This document shows positions 8,754 through 16,335 of a stretch of 30,700 nucleotides of DNA, piece after piece. The translations under genes and the position numbers were made by a program. Every line of letters starts with the position of its first letter. The stretch's first letter is position 1. This stretch comes from JAPXSY01 sp034003585. GTDB lineage: Bacteria; Verrucomicrobiota; Kiritimatiellia; RFP12; UBA1067. The notes below the pieces were generated by a model. It was not told the origin of the DNA. It saw only the letters and a list, made by a program, of their open reading frames with translations, and made no database searches. The stretch is from NCBI GenBank assembly GCA_034003585.1, contig JAVEYH010000031.1, forward strand, positions 1-30,700, given 5' to 3'.

Positions 8754-10703
8754 ATGGATTTCTTCGCCAGTCAGGAGTCCGCCCGCCGACGGACACGCCG
8801 GTTGCTCGCGTATTACGCGCTCGCGGTGCTGGGGATGGTGGCCGCCTTCTACTTCGCCTCGCGCGCGATCGCGTGGCTGGTGCGGGTTGGCATGGGCCCT
8901 GAAGAGGCGGGGCACAACGGATGGGTTCCCGGCAACGGGTTCCGCATCGCGGTGTGGGATCCGTTCTGGATGGCGGTGACGGCCGGCGTCACGCTGACGG
9001 TGATTCTGGGGGCGACGCTCTGGCGCCGCGCCACCCTGGCCGAAGGCGGTGCGGCGGTGGCGCGATCCGCCGGGGGGCGGGAGATCGGCACCGCATCCCC
9101 CACGGCGGAGGAGCGCAGGCTGCTCAATGTGGTGGAGGAGATGGCTCTGGCGTGCGGTGTGCCGGTGCCGCGCGTGTTCGTGCTGGACGGCGAACCGGGG
9201 ATCAACGCGTTTGCGGCGGGATTCACCCTGCGCGACGCCGCCATCGCCGTGACCCGCGGCGCGCTGGACCGGTTGAACCGCGATGAGCTGCAGGGGGTGA
9301 TCGCCCACGAGTACAGCCACATCCTGAACGGCGACATGCGGCTCAACAGCTGGCTCCTGGGTGTGCTGTTCGGAATCCTGGTGACGTCGGTGTGCGGTCG
9401 GCTGCTGATGCAGACCTTGCGGTTCGCGCGTTTTTCCGGCTCCCGGAAAAAAGGCGGCGGGGGCGGGGTGGTGCTCGTGCTGTTTCTCTCCGGGCTCGCC
9501 TTGTGGGTGATCGGCAGCATCGGCGTGTTGTTCGGCCGGCTTATCCAGGCCGCGGTTTCGCGGCAGCGGGAGTTTCTCGCCGACGCCTCGGCGGTGCAGT
9601 TCACGCGGAACCCTGTGGGACTGGCAGGCGCGCTGAAACGGATCGGCGCGATGGCCGCGGGCGGGAGGTTGCGGTGCGCCAACCGGAGCGAACTGTCGCA
9701 CTTGCTTTTCGACTCGCCGGTGCGGGCGGGGTTCAGCGGAAGGATGGCCTCGCATCCGCCGTTGGTTTCGCGCATCCGTCGGCTGGAGCCCGCGTTCGAC
9801 GGCGATTTCCGTCCGTGGGGGGTGCGGCCGGCTGCGACGGTAACCCGGTCGGCGGAGAAAACGGGGTCCGGCTTGGGAACTGCGGCGGGAATCCCGCATC
9901 TGCCGGGAACCGGCCGGGGAATGATCGGCGCGTTGGCGTTTCTGGAGCGGTTGGCTCCGGAGCTGCGCGCATCGCTGACTCAGGCGGATGCCGCCGGCGC
10001 CGCGCTCTACGGGTTGTTGTTTCAGGAGGAGGAGGAGATTCGGGGACGTCAGCGCGCGCGGGTGGCTGCGGACGAGGGCGAGGTTCTGGCCGGTGCCGCC
10101 GAACGCTGGTTTGCCGCGCTCCGGGGTCGGGACCGGACGGAACGCCGCCGGATTGCCGAACTGGCCGTGGCCGCGGCGCGGGGGCGGCCTGCGCCCGCGC
10201 GGGAACGCTGCATCCGTCTGGTGCGCGAACTGGCGGCGGCGGACGCGCAGGTGTCCCTTTTTGAATTCATGCTGCAAAACCGTGTCGCGCGCGGGCTCGC
10301 GCCGGAACGCGCGGTACGCGAGGCGGCAAGGGCGCCGGTGCCCCCGGCCCGGGTGGGTCCGGAAGCGGCCCGCCTGCTGGGCATGCTCGCGCGCGCCGGA
10401 CAGCCGCATGACGCTTCGGCCGCGGCGGAAGCATGGCGCGCGGGCGCGGTGCGCGCCACCTCGTTCGGGGTCGGCACCGAACCGCCGGCGTGCGAGACCT
10501 TCACCGCGGACGGTCTGGAGGAGATTCTGGCGCGACTCAACGGCTTGATCCCGTTGCTTAAAGGCGAACTGCTGCGCGCGTGCGCGGCGGTGGTGCGCGC
10601 GGACGGCGCGCGGACGCCGGATGAGACCGAGCTGCTCCGCGCGGTGGCGGACCGCCTGGATCTGCCGCTGCCCGCGCTGGACACGGACGCGCCGGCTCAG
10701 TGA
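8754..10703 (+). CDS. M48 family membrane metallopeptidase (HtpX-like) with TerB-like C-terminus
   Basis: 649 residues, more than twice the length of E. coli HtpX. Hydrophobic segments lie at ~17-44, ~70-88, ~200-220 and ~237-263. The zinc site is intact: HEYSH (185-189) and a third ligand E273 in REFLADASAV, all typical of M48. Residues ~330-590 are arginine- and alanine-rich and not assigned; ~595-645 (LLRACAAVVRADG, TPDETELLRAVAD) resemble the TerB-like acidic helical domain often present in long LemA-linked M48 proteins. It probably degrades damaged inner-membrane proteins with its active site on the cytoplasmic side. It is co-transcribed with lemA; the ribosome site is weak, so translation may be coupled. 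Its 3' end overlaps the convergent radical SAM gene by 7 bases. Confidence 0.9.
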   Translation: MDFFASQESARRRTRRLLAYYALAVLGMVAAFYFASRAIAWLVRVGMGPEEAGHNGWVPGNGFRIAVWDPFWMAVTAGVTLTVILGATLWRRATLAEGGAAVARSAGGREIGTASPTAEERRLLNVVEEMALACGVPVPRVFVLDGEPGINAFAAGFTLRDAAIAVTRGALDRLNRDELQGVIAHEYSHILNGDMRLNSWLLGVLFGILVTSVCGRLLMQTLRFARFSGSRKKGGGGGVVLVLFLSGLALWVIGSIGVLFGRLIQAAVSRQREFLADASAVQFTRNPVGLAGALKRIGAMAAGGRLRCANRSELSHLLFDSPVRAGFSGRMASHPPLVSRIRRLEPAFDGDFRPWGVRPAATVTRSAEKTGSGLGTAAGIPHLPGTGRGMIGALAFLERLAPELRASLTQADAAGAALYGLLFQEEEEIRGRQRARVAADEGEVLAGAAERWFAALRGRDRTERRRIAELAVAAARGRPAPARERCIRLVRELAAADAQVSLFEFMLQNRVARGLAPERAVREAARAPVPPARVGPEAARLLGMLARAGQPHDASAAAEAWRAGAVRATSFGVGTEPPACETFTADGLEEILARLNGLIPLLKGELLRACAAVVRADGARTPDETELLRAVADRLDLPLPALDTDAPAQ

Positions 10704-12490
10704 AAACGTGACGCGAGCAGGGCCTCCGCGGCGTTGACCCACTCCGGATCGAAACGTCTGCCGCGCGGCAGGCGCACGAAGAGCCGGCGCGCGCACAGGC
10801 GCCGGCGGCCGGGCGGGGAGACCAGGCGGTCAAGCCAGTGCGGCGGCAGGGAAGCGAGCGTGCCGATCAGAAAATCAAGGAGGTCGAGCGGCTCTTCGTT
10901 TTCGGGGCAGAGCACGAACTGCCAGAGGATATGCGGCTCCGCGCGCACCCTCTCGCGGATGAGCGCGGCGAGGGTTTCCCGGCACGAGTAAAGATCCGGC
11001 CCGGAGAGGATGAGAGCCTGACGGTTGGAAGATGCGGATGGTAGGGACGCCTCCCCGAGGCGTCCGCTGGTCAATGGTGTGCCTGCGTTGTGGACGCCTC
11101 GGGGAGGCGTCCGCAACGGGTAACGGATCCTGTCCGGAAAAAGATCGGGCAGGCGCGCGCCGACGAAACGGCGCGTGGGGGAGTCGAAGCCGCCGAGGCG
11201 TTCAAGGGCCTGCACCTCGACCGCGGCCAGTTGGCGCGCGGAGAGGACATCCGTTTTCCGGACGCGGTACGGCGGCAGGCGTTGCGCGCGCAGGCCCAGC
11301 TCTGCCGCACGGTCGCGCAACTCCGTTCCGGGCAGCAACAGCGTGGGCAGGAATTGCGGATGGATGGCGTCACCGTACCGCGCGAGCCAGTCGAGCGAAC
11401 GCCGGATGTCGGCGGCATCCTGGCGCGGCAGCGCATACATGAAATCCAGAGTGGGGCGGATGCCGTGCCGCAGCAGCAGGTCGATGCCGTGCCGCATCCG
11501 TTCGGGCCTCAGGGGCCGCCGCAGGATTTTGAGCACGGCCGGATCGGTGCTTTGGATGCCGACCTCCGCCTCCGCGACTCCGGCCGCCGCGAGACGCGCG
11601 GCCTGGTTTTCCGTGAGGGTGTCGGCGCGGATCTCCACAAAGAAGGCGATGGCGCGGTCGCGGTTCTCCGCAGCCATGATGGCGAGGATCTCATCGAAGC
11701 GGGGATGGGCGTTGAAGGTGGGATCCACCAGCCGGATCTCGCGCGCCCCGCGGGCGCGCAGCACGCGGAGGCGCGCCGCGACATCTTCGGGTGGCAGGCA
11801 GGTCGTGACGGTGCGGCGCAGATTGTAGCAGCAGAAGGCGCAGCGCATCGGACAGCCGCGGTGCGTTTCGAGATACGCCATGCCGGAGGCGTCGGGACGA
11901 TTGGCCGGGTGGTCGGGCGCGGGCAGCAGGCGCCGCAGTTGCGCGGAGGGCCTCGGACGCGTGCCCGCGGCGAAACCGGCTGTTTGATCGCGGCGCCAAA
12001 AGACTCCGCGCAGATCGGGCGCGCGGCCGGTGCGGAAAAAGGCCAGAATCTTAGGGAAGACCGGTTCGCCCTCACCCACCACCAGGCTGTCCGCCGGAAA
12101 CAATTTGCAAACGCCCGGTGTTGCCGGTCCGCCGGAGGACGTGAAGGGCGGAAGGAGCGGATGCCCGGCCGCGATTTCGGGGCCACCCATCACGATCCGC
12201 ACAGGGGGCAGCCGGCGTTTGATTTGCCGCGCCAGGTGCAGTGTGCGCTCGATGTTCCAGAGGTAGCAGGTGAAGGAAACGGCATCCGGACGGAGGGTCG
12301 CGATCTCGCGCAGCAACGCCGCGTCGGGTGCGGTATCCTGTCCCGTAGGCGGACCGAGAACCTCCCAATGGGGGCCTTCGGGCGAGCGTTCGAGCGCCGC
12401 TTGCAGGCAGGCGGCCGCGGGCATAAGGTTCTCGCCCGGCGCGGTGACGTCGGGATCGAGGCGCGGTAGTTGAAGGAAGAGGAGTCGCAT
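10697..12490 (-). CDS. B12-binding-domain-type radical SAM protein
   Basis: 597 residues from the ATG at 12490 (MRLLFLQLPRLD); upstream in-frame ATGs fall in or before the candidate promoter, and this start opens with the usual beta strand of the B12-binding fold. The N-terminal part (~1-190) resembles a cobalamin-binding Rossmann domain (VSFTCYLWN, IVMGGPEIA, VVGEGEP) without the DxHxxG motif. The radical SAM core follows with CX3CX2C at C213, C217 and C220 (HRGCPMRCAFCCYN), the ELP/P-loop-like region LVDPTFN, and VGIQSTDP and DFMYALP motifs. The substrate cannot be read from the sequence; such enzymes methylate, rearrange or oxidise diverse metabolites. A linker at ~460-482 is encoded by a pair of inverted palindromes. 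The neighbouring divergent MFS gene could be a partner, but nothing proves it. Confidence 0.85.
   Translation of the reverse strand: MRLLFLQLPRLDPDVTAPGENLMPAAACLQAALERSPEGPHWEVLGPPTGQDTAPDAALLREIATLRPDAVSFTCYLWNIERTLHLARQIKRRLPPVRIVMGGPEIAAGHPLLPPFTSSGGPATPGVCKLFPADSLVVGEGEPVFPKILAFFRTGRAPDLRGVFWRRDQTAGFAAGTRPRPSAQLRRLLPAPDHPANRPDASGMAYLETHRGCPMRCAFCCYNLRRTVTTCLPPEDVAARLRVLRARGAREIRLVDPTFNAHPRFDEILAIMAAENRDRAIAFFVEIRADTLTENQAARLAAAGVAEAEVGIQSTDPAVLKILRRPLRPERMRHGIDLLLRHGIRPTLDFMYALPRQDAADIRRSLDWLARYGDAIHPQFLPTLLLPGTELRDRAAELGLRAQRLPPYRVRKTDVLSARQLAAVEVQALERLGGFDSPTRRFVGARLPDLFPDRIRYPLRTPPRGVHNAGTPLTSGRLGEASLPSASSNRQALILSGPDLYSCRETLAALIRERVRAEPHILWQFVLCPENEEPLDLLDFLIGTLASLPPHWLDRLVSPPGRRRLCARRLFVRLPRGRRFDPEWVNAAEALLASRFH
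11045..11112. repeat. REP/BIME-like pair of inverted palindromes inside a coding sequence
   Basis: Two 21-base copies (11045-11065 and 11092-11112) are exact reverse complements. Each is itself a palindrome, GGACGCCTC and GAGGCGTCC around a central CCC (first copy) or GGG (second). They are separated by 26 bases. The arrangement matches bacterial REP elements paired as BIMEs. The element lies in the minus-strand radical SAM gene and is read through in frame, adding about 25 residues rich in G, P, L and S. No other full copy is visible in the window. Confidence 0.75.
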
Positions 12491-12515
12491 GGACGCGTTC
12501 CGGTTGATGGCCCGC

Positions 12516-12544
12516 ATCATGGGGAATCGGCGGCCGAAAAGCAA
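12516..12544 (-). promoter_or_regulatory. Candidate promoter of the radical SAM gene
   Basis: On the minus strand TTGCTT (12539-12544), a 17-base spacer, and CATGAT (12516-12521). The -10 has four of six consensus bases. The expected start near 12509 gives a leader of about 20 bases before the ATG at 12490. Confidence 0.4.
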
Positions 12545-12574
12545 GCGGCGGTTTCAGGAACCGTCCCGCCCGCC

Positions 12575-12610
12575 TGACCCACGCGGCGCGGCTTGACGCC
12601 GCGCGGGTCA
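12575..12610. repeat. 14-bp inverted repeat at the divergent promoters, possible operator
   Basis: TGACCCACGCGGCG (12575-12588) pairs with CGCCGCGCGGGTCA (12597-12610) with one mismatch, around an 8-base centre. The centre and right arm cover the -35 element of the MFS promoter (12593-12598), and the left arm lies 30 bases upstream of the radical SAM -35. No T-run follows in either direction before the promoters, and no gene ends here, so a protein-binding site fits better than a terminator. Confidence 0.45.
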
Positions 12611-12621
12611 GCGCCTACCAT
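12593..12621 (+). promoter_or_regulatory. Sigma70-type promoter of the MFS gene
   Basis: TTGACG at 12593-12598, a 17-base spacer, and TACCAT at 12616-12621. Expected start is near 12628, 25 bases before the ATG at 12653. This excludes the in-frame TTG at 12593 as the translation start. Confidence 0.55.
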
Positions 12622-12652
12622 ACCGGGCTTTTGTTACCGGAATCAAACGCAC

Positions 12653-13840
12653 ATGACTGTTTCCCCATCCGTTCGCCGGCAGACGGCGCAGCTTCTGGCG
12701 CTCACCTTTGCCCACACGGTCGCCGACACCTATGTCGGGATCATCGCTCCGGTGATCATCCCGATGCGCGACCGGTACGGCGTGTCCGTGGCGGCGCTGA
12801 TCGTGATCACCTCGCTGCTGGCTTTCAGTTCCAACATTTTTCAGATCCCTGTCGGCCAGATGCGGGCCACACGCGGCACTCCCCTCCCGATCTGTTTCGG
12901 CGTGTTGCTGGCCGGGGTCTCGGTGCTGATCCCTTCCCTGCCGCCCGGCCGTTTCAGCGTGGTCGGCATGGCGGGGCTCGCCCTGCTCGCGGGCTTGGGC
13001 GTGGCGATCATCCATCCGGAAGGGTTGCGCGCGATCCACGGCTTCGACCGGTTGCCCTCCTCGCTGACCACGTCGCTGTTCATGGTCTCCGGTTTTATGG
13101 GTTTCGCGGGAGGGGCGATGCTCTCTTCGGCACTCACCGAACGGTTCGGCTTGGCCAGCCTGCGTTGGCTGTATGCGGCCGCGCCCGTGGCAGCGTTGTG
13201 CCTTGGGGGCAGCGGCCTGCGTCTGCCGGTGGAAAACGAGATGGCGGTCCGGGAGGCCACGCCTCCCGAGCGGATCCCGGGCGTGCCGTTTGCGCCGCTG
13301 TTCATCATGGCCGCCACGCTGGCGACCTGTTCGCAGATCCAGGCCACGCTGTTGCCGTCGTATCTGCATGAGGAGGCCGGCTATTCGCTCTCCTTCAGCG
13401 GGTTTTCCTTCACCCTTTTCGGCATCGGCGGCATGATCGGCGCGCTGGTCTGGGGCGCGCTGGCGCCGCGGTTCGGGCATCTCCGGGTGATCTTGTACTC
13501 GGCGCTGGCGGGCGCGCCGCTCACCCTGCTGTATCTGATTTTGGCGCCCCGCGCGCGGGCGGCCTCGATTTTGCTGGCCTTCACCGGCTTCATCGTCTAC
13601 ACCGGCTTCCCCCTGTGCATCACGCTGGCGCGGTACGCCTCCTCGTCCCTGCGCTTCACGCAGCGCATGGGGCTGGTCAGCGGCGGGTCTTGGGGCATTG
13701 CGGCGGTGGTGATGTGGATTCTGGGTCCGGTTTCGGAGCATACGGGGATGGGGCCGTTGCTGCACCTCATTTGGGTCGGGTATCTGGTGACCGTGCTGCT
13801 GACCCGCATCGAAATCCGCAGGCAACGGCCGTGCGCGTGA
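12653..13840 (+). CDS. MFS transporter, fosmidomycin-resistance (Fsr)-like
   Basis: 395 residues from the ATG at 12653; the longer frame back to TTG 12593 would start inside the promoter. About twelve hydrophobic segments are visible, with a hydrophilic loop at ~195-215 between the two six-helix halves, the size normal for the family. The first helix AHTVADTYVGIIAPVIIPM and the segment GVAIIHPEGLRAIHG recall the Fsr group (H-x3-D-xY and FHPE motifs). Family members are proton-driven exporters; substrate here cannot be deduced and fosmidomycin itself should not be assumed. The gene is divergent from the radical SAM gene and shares a control region with an inverted repeat, so joint regulation is possible. 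No strong ribosome site is seen before the ATG. Confidence 0.85.
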   Translation: MTVSPSVRRQTAQLLALTFAHTVADTYVGIIAPVIIPMRDRYGVSVAALIVITSLLAFSSNIFQIPVGQMRATRGTPLPICFGVLLAGVSVLIPSLPPGRFSVVGMAGLALLAGLGVAIIHPEGLRAIHGFDRLPSSLTTSLFMVSGFMGFAGGAMLSSALTERFGLASLRWLYAAAPVAALCLGGSGLRLPVENEMAVREATPPERIPGVPFAPLFIMAATLATCSQIQATLLPSYLHEEAGYSLSFSGFSFTLFGIGGMIGALVWGALAPRFGHLRVILYSALAGAPLTLLYLILAPRARAASILLAFTGFIVYTGFPLCITLARYASSSLRFTQRMGLVSGGSWGIAAVVMWILGPVSEHTGMGPLLHLIWVGYLVTVLLTRIEIRRQRPCA

Positions 13841-13867
13841 CAGGGCATCTTTCAGCAGGGCATCTTT
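13841..13867. repeat. Short tandem repeat upstream of icd promoter
   Basis: CAGGGCATCTTT occurs at 13841-13852 and again at 13856-13867, a 15-base period. The second copy ends three bases before the -35 element of the icd promoter. It could be an activator or repressor site, or a chance duplication. Confidence 0.45.
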
Positions 13868-13870
13868 GCA

Positions 13871-13899
13871 TTGCAGTCGGACCGGCGCCGTTTTATACT
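13871..13899 (+). promoter_or_regulatory. Sigma70-type promoter of icd-TRAP-usp cluster
   Basis: TTGCAG at 13871-13876, a 17-base spacer, and TATACT at 13894-13899. Expected start is near 13906. It matches the lemA promoter closely. Confidence 0.65.
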
Positions 13900-13952
13900 T
13901 CAGGCCGACGATTGCAGTCCAAACGGAACCTAACATGGGAGAACGCAGCAGC

Positions 13953-15218
13953 ATGGCCTACGAGCACATTCAAATTCCCTCTTTCGGCGAACCGATCACC
14001 CAGGGCGGCGACGGGCGTCTGCGGGTGCCGGATTGTCCGGTCATCCCGTTTATCGAGGGGGACGGCACCGGTCCGGACATCACGCGCGCGGCACGGATCG
14101 CATGGGATGCCGCCGTGCGGGCGGCGTATGGCGAAAAGAGGAAAATCGCCTGGATGGAGATCTACGCCGGGGAAAAGGCAAACGCGGTGTACGGCCCCGG
14201 CACCTGGCTGCCCGCCGAGACCCTGGAGGCCTGCCGGACGTACCTCGTCTCGATCAAGGGTCCGCTGACCACGCCGGTGGGCGGCGGCATCCGGTCGCTG
14301 AATGTGGCGCTGCGGCAGGAACTCGACCTCTATGTCTGCCTGCGTCCGGTGCGCTGGTTTCAAGGCGTGCCCTCGCCGGTGAAACGGCCCGAGCTGACCG
14401 ACATGGTGATTTTCCGCGAGAACACGGAGGACATCTACGCCGGGATCGAATGGATGGCGCGGAGTGATGAGGCGCGCAAGGTTGTCGCGTTTCTGCGGGA
14501 CGAGATGAAGGTCACCAAGATCCGTTTCCCGGAGAGTTCGTCGATCGGCATCAAGCCGGTCTCGGTCGAGGGTACGCAACGGCTGGTCAGGGCGGCGATC
14601 GAGTATGCGATCGACAATGACCGCGAGAGTGTCACGCTGGTTCACAAGGGCAACATCATGAAGTTCACCGAGGGCGGGTTCCGGGACTGGGGCTACCAGC
14701 TCGCCCGCGAGGCGTACGGGGCGCGCGTGATCGGCGACGGGCCGTGGTGTCAGTTCCGGAATCCGAAAACCGGCCGGGAGATCACGGTCAAGGATTGCAT
14801 CGCGGATGCGTTTCTGCAGCAGATCCTGACCCGGCCCGCGGAATATGATGTGATCGCCACGCTCAATCTGAACGGCGATTACATTTCCGACGCGCTGGCG
14901 GCGTGCGTGGGCGGGATCGGCATCGCGCCGGGCGGGAACATCAACTACACGACGGGGGTGGCGGTATTCGAAGCCACGCACGGCACAGCCCCGAAATACG
15001 CCAATCTGGACAAGGTCAATCCCGGTTCGCTGATCCTTTCGGGCGAGATGATGCTGCGTTACATGGGGTGGACCGAGGCGGCGGACAACCTGATCGGCGC
15101 CATGGACCGCGTGATCGCGAACAAGACGGTCACCTACGATTTCGCGCGCCTTATGGAGGGGGCGACCGAAGTCTCCTGCAGCGCGTTCGGGCGCGCGCTG
15201 GCTGACGCGATGCGGTAG
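13953..15218 (+). CDS. icd: NADP-dependent isocitrate dehydrogenase
   Basis: 421 residues from ATG 13953, chosen because it aligns with the start of E. coli Icd and has GGGAG 11 bases upstream; ATG 13935 is an alternative adding six residues. Similarity to E. coli Icd is evident throughout: IEGDGTGPDIT, the substrate-binding GGGIRSLNVALRQELDL with the regulatory serine, VIFRENTEDIYAGIEW, LVHKGNIMKFTEG, NLNGDYISDALAA and FEATHGTAPKYA. The NADP-selecting residues are kept (K and Y of APKYA, V of DKVNP, Y and R of TYDFARLM), so NADP use is expected. The enzyme oxidises isocitrate to 2-oxoglutarate in the TCA cycle. It leads a probable operon with a TRAP transporter 64 bases downstream. Confidence 0.95.
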   Translation: MAYEHIQIPSFGEPITQGGDGRLRVPDCPVIPFIEGDGTGPDITRAARIAWDAAVRAAYGEKRKIAWMEIYAGEKANAVYGPGTWLPAETLEACRTYLVSIKGPLTTPVGGGIRSLNVALRQELDLYVCLRPVRWFQGVPSPVKRPELTDMVIFRENTEDIYAGIEWMARSDEARKVVAFLRDEMKVTKIRFPESSSIGIKPVSVEGTQRLVRAAIEYAIDNDRESVTLVHKGNIMKFTEGGFRDWGYQLAREAYGARVIGDGPWCQFRNPKTGREITVKDCIADAFLQQILTRPAEYDVIATLNLNGDYISDALAACVGGIGIAPGGNINYTTGVAVFEATHGTAPKYANLDKVNPGSLILSGEMMLRYMGWTEAADNLIGAMDRVIANKTVTYDFARLMEGATEVSCSAFGRALADAMR

Positions 15219-15234
15219 GCGCGCGGCGCGTCAG
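15202..15234 (+). other. Hairpin spanning the icd stop codon
   Basis: CTGACGCG (15202-15209) pairs perfectly with CGCGTCAG (15227-15234) around a 17-base loop that contains the icd stop. No T-run follows. It could protect the icd 3' end or reduce readthrough into the TRAP genes. Confidence 0.35.
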
Positions 15235-15282
15235 ACCGGAGTCATGCCGGAAACCAGCGAGGACAAAAGGAAGGCGGATGAA

Positions 15283-16335
15283 ATGAATCGGAACCATTGT
15301 GGTACGGTCCTGTTTCTGTTGTTTGCGGGCTGGATCGCTGCGTCCGGGTGCGGCAAACGGGAGGCCGCGGCCGAGGGCGGATCGCGGCCGGTGAACCTCA
15401 CGTACAGCGTTTTCTTCCCGCCCACGCACACGCAGGCCAAACTCGCCGAGGCGTGGGCCGAAGAGATCGGGCGCCGCACACAGGGCAAAGTCCGGATCAC
15501 GGTTTTTTGCGGCGGGTCGCTGACCAAGGCCGACCAGTGTTATCAGGGTGTGGTGGACGGCATCTCCGATATCGGCATGAGCGCCTTCGCGTACACGCGC
15601 GGACGGTTTCCCCTGCTGGAGGGATTGGATCTGCCGGTGGGGTATGCGGATGGGGTCAGCGCGACACGGATCGTGAACGAGCTGTGCCGCGCCTTCGCGC
15701 CGAAAGAGATCGGCGACGTGAAGGTGCTGTACGTGCATGCGCACGGGCCCGGCATTCTGGCCGCCAAGCGTCCGGTGCGCACGCTGGCCGACCTGAAAGG
15801 GGCCAAGGTCCGGGCGACCGGGTTCTGCGCGAAAGTGGTGGAGAGCCTGGGCGGTTCGCCGGTAAGCATGCCGCAGGGCGATACCTACGAGGCGCTTCAG
15901 AAAGGCGTGGTCGATGCCACCTTCTGTCCGGTCGAGACGCTGAAGGGGTGGAAACAGGGCGAGGTGGTCCGCAGTGTGACCGACTCGCGCTGCATCGGGT
16001 ATACCACCGCCTTTTTCGTGGTGATCAATCCGGAACGGTGGGCCTCCCTGCCGGATGAGGTGAAACAGGTCATGGAAACCGTCAGCCAGGAGTGGGTGGG
16101 GCGCCACGGACAGGCGTGGAACGAGGCGGATGACGAGGGGATGGCCTTTGTCCGGTCGCTGGGGCGGGAGGTGGTGCCGCTCGAGGCGTCGGAGCAGGCG
16201 GTGTGGCGGAAACGGGTCGAGCCGCTGCTGCAGGAGTATGCGGTGCGCGCGGAAGAGAAGGGCCTTCCCGGCAAAGAGTTTCTGAACCGGCTCACCACCG
16301 CGGTCCGGGAAGTCCAGGCGGGCCCGTCCCGGTGA
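15283..16335 (+). CDS. dctP: TRAP transporter substrate-binding protein (DctP family), putative lipoprotein
   Basis: 350 residues. ATG 15283 is preferred over 15244 because AAGGAAGG lies eight bases upstream and it opens directly on a signal sequence. Residues 1-22 end in the lipobox-like ASG before C23, followed by G, so the protein may be lipidated. The mature part shows the DctP fold: YSVFFPPTHTQAKLAEAWAE, GKVRITVFCGGSLT, the LADLKGAKVRATG segment with R177 (the conserved arginine that binds the substrate carboxylate in the family), and YEALQKGVVDATF. The substrate is therefore probably an organic acid. It captures ligand outside the inner membrane and passes it to the DctQ-DctM pair. The next gene overlaps it by GTGA. 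Confidence 0.92.
   Translation: MNRNHCGTVLFLLFAGWIAASGCGKREAAAEGGSRPVNLTYSVFFPPTHTQAKLAEAWAEEIGRRTQGKVRITVFCGGSLTKADQCYQGVVDGISDIGMSAFAYTRGRFPLLEGLDLPVGYADGVSATRIVNELCRAFAPKEIGDVKVLYVHAHGPGILAAKRPVRTLADLKGAKVRATGFCAKVVESLGGSPVSMPQGDTYEALQKGVVDATFCPVETLKGWKQGEVVRSVTDSRCIGYTTAFFVVINPERWASLPDEVKQVMETVSQEWVGRHGQAWNEADDEGMAFVRSLGREVVPLEASEQAVWRKRVEPLLQEYAVRAEEKGLPGKEFLNRLTTAVREVQAGPSR

Noticed and set aside
8718..10796. 692-residue minus-strand frame opposite the M48 gene
   Set aside because: Low-complexity arginine/proline/alanine composition; the plus strand encodes an intact HEYSH peptidase.
11090..12469. 459-residue plus-strand frame opposite the radical SAM gene
   Set aside because: No recognisable motif; the minus strand carries the CX3CX2C protein.
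12593..12652. N-terminal extension of the MFS protein from TTG 12593
   Set aside because: It coincides with the -35 element, so it would not be transcribed from the identified promoter.
12608..13954. 448-residue minus-strand frame opposite the MFS gene
   Set aside because: Composition of an antisense shadow of a membrane protein (Q, R, H, D rich) and it would cover two promoters.
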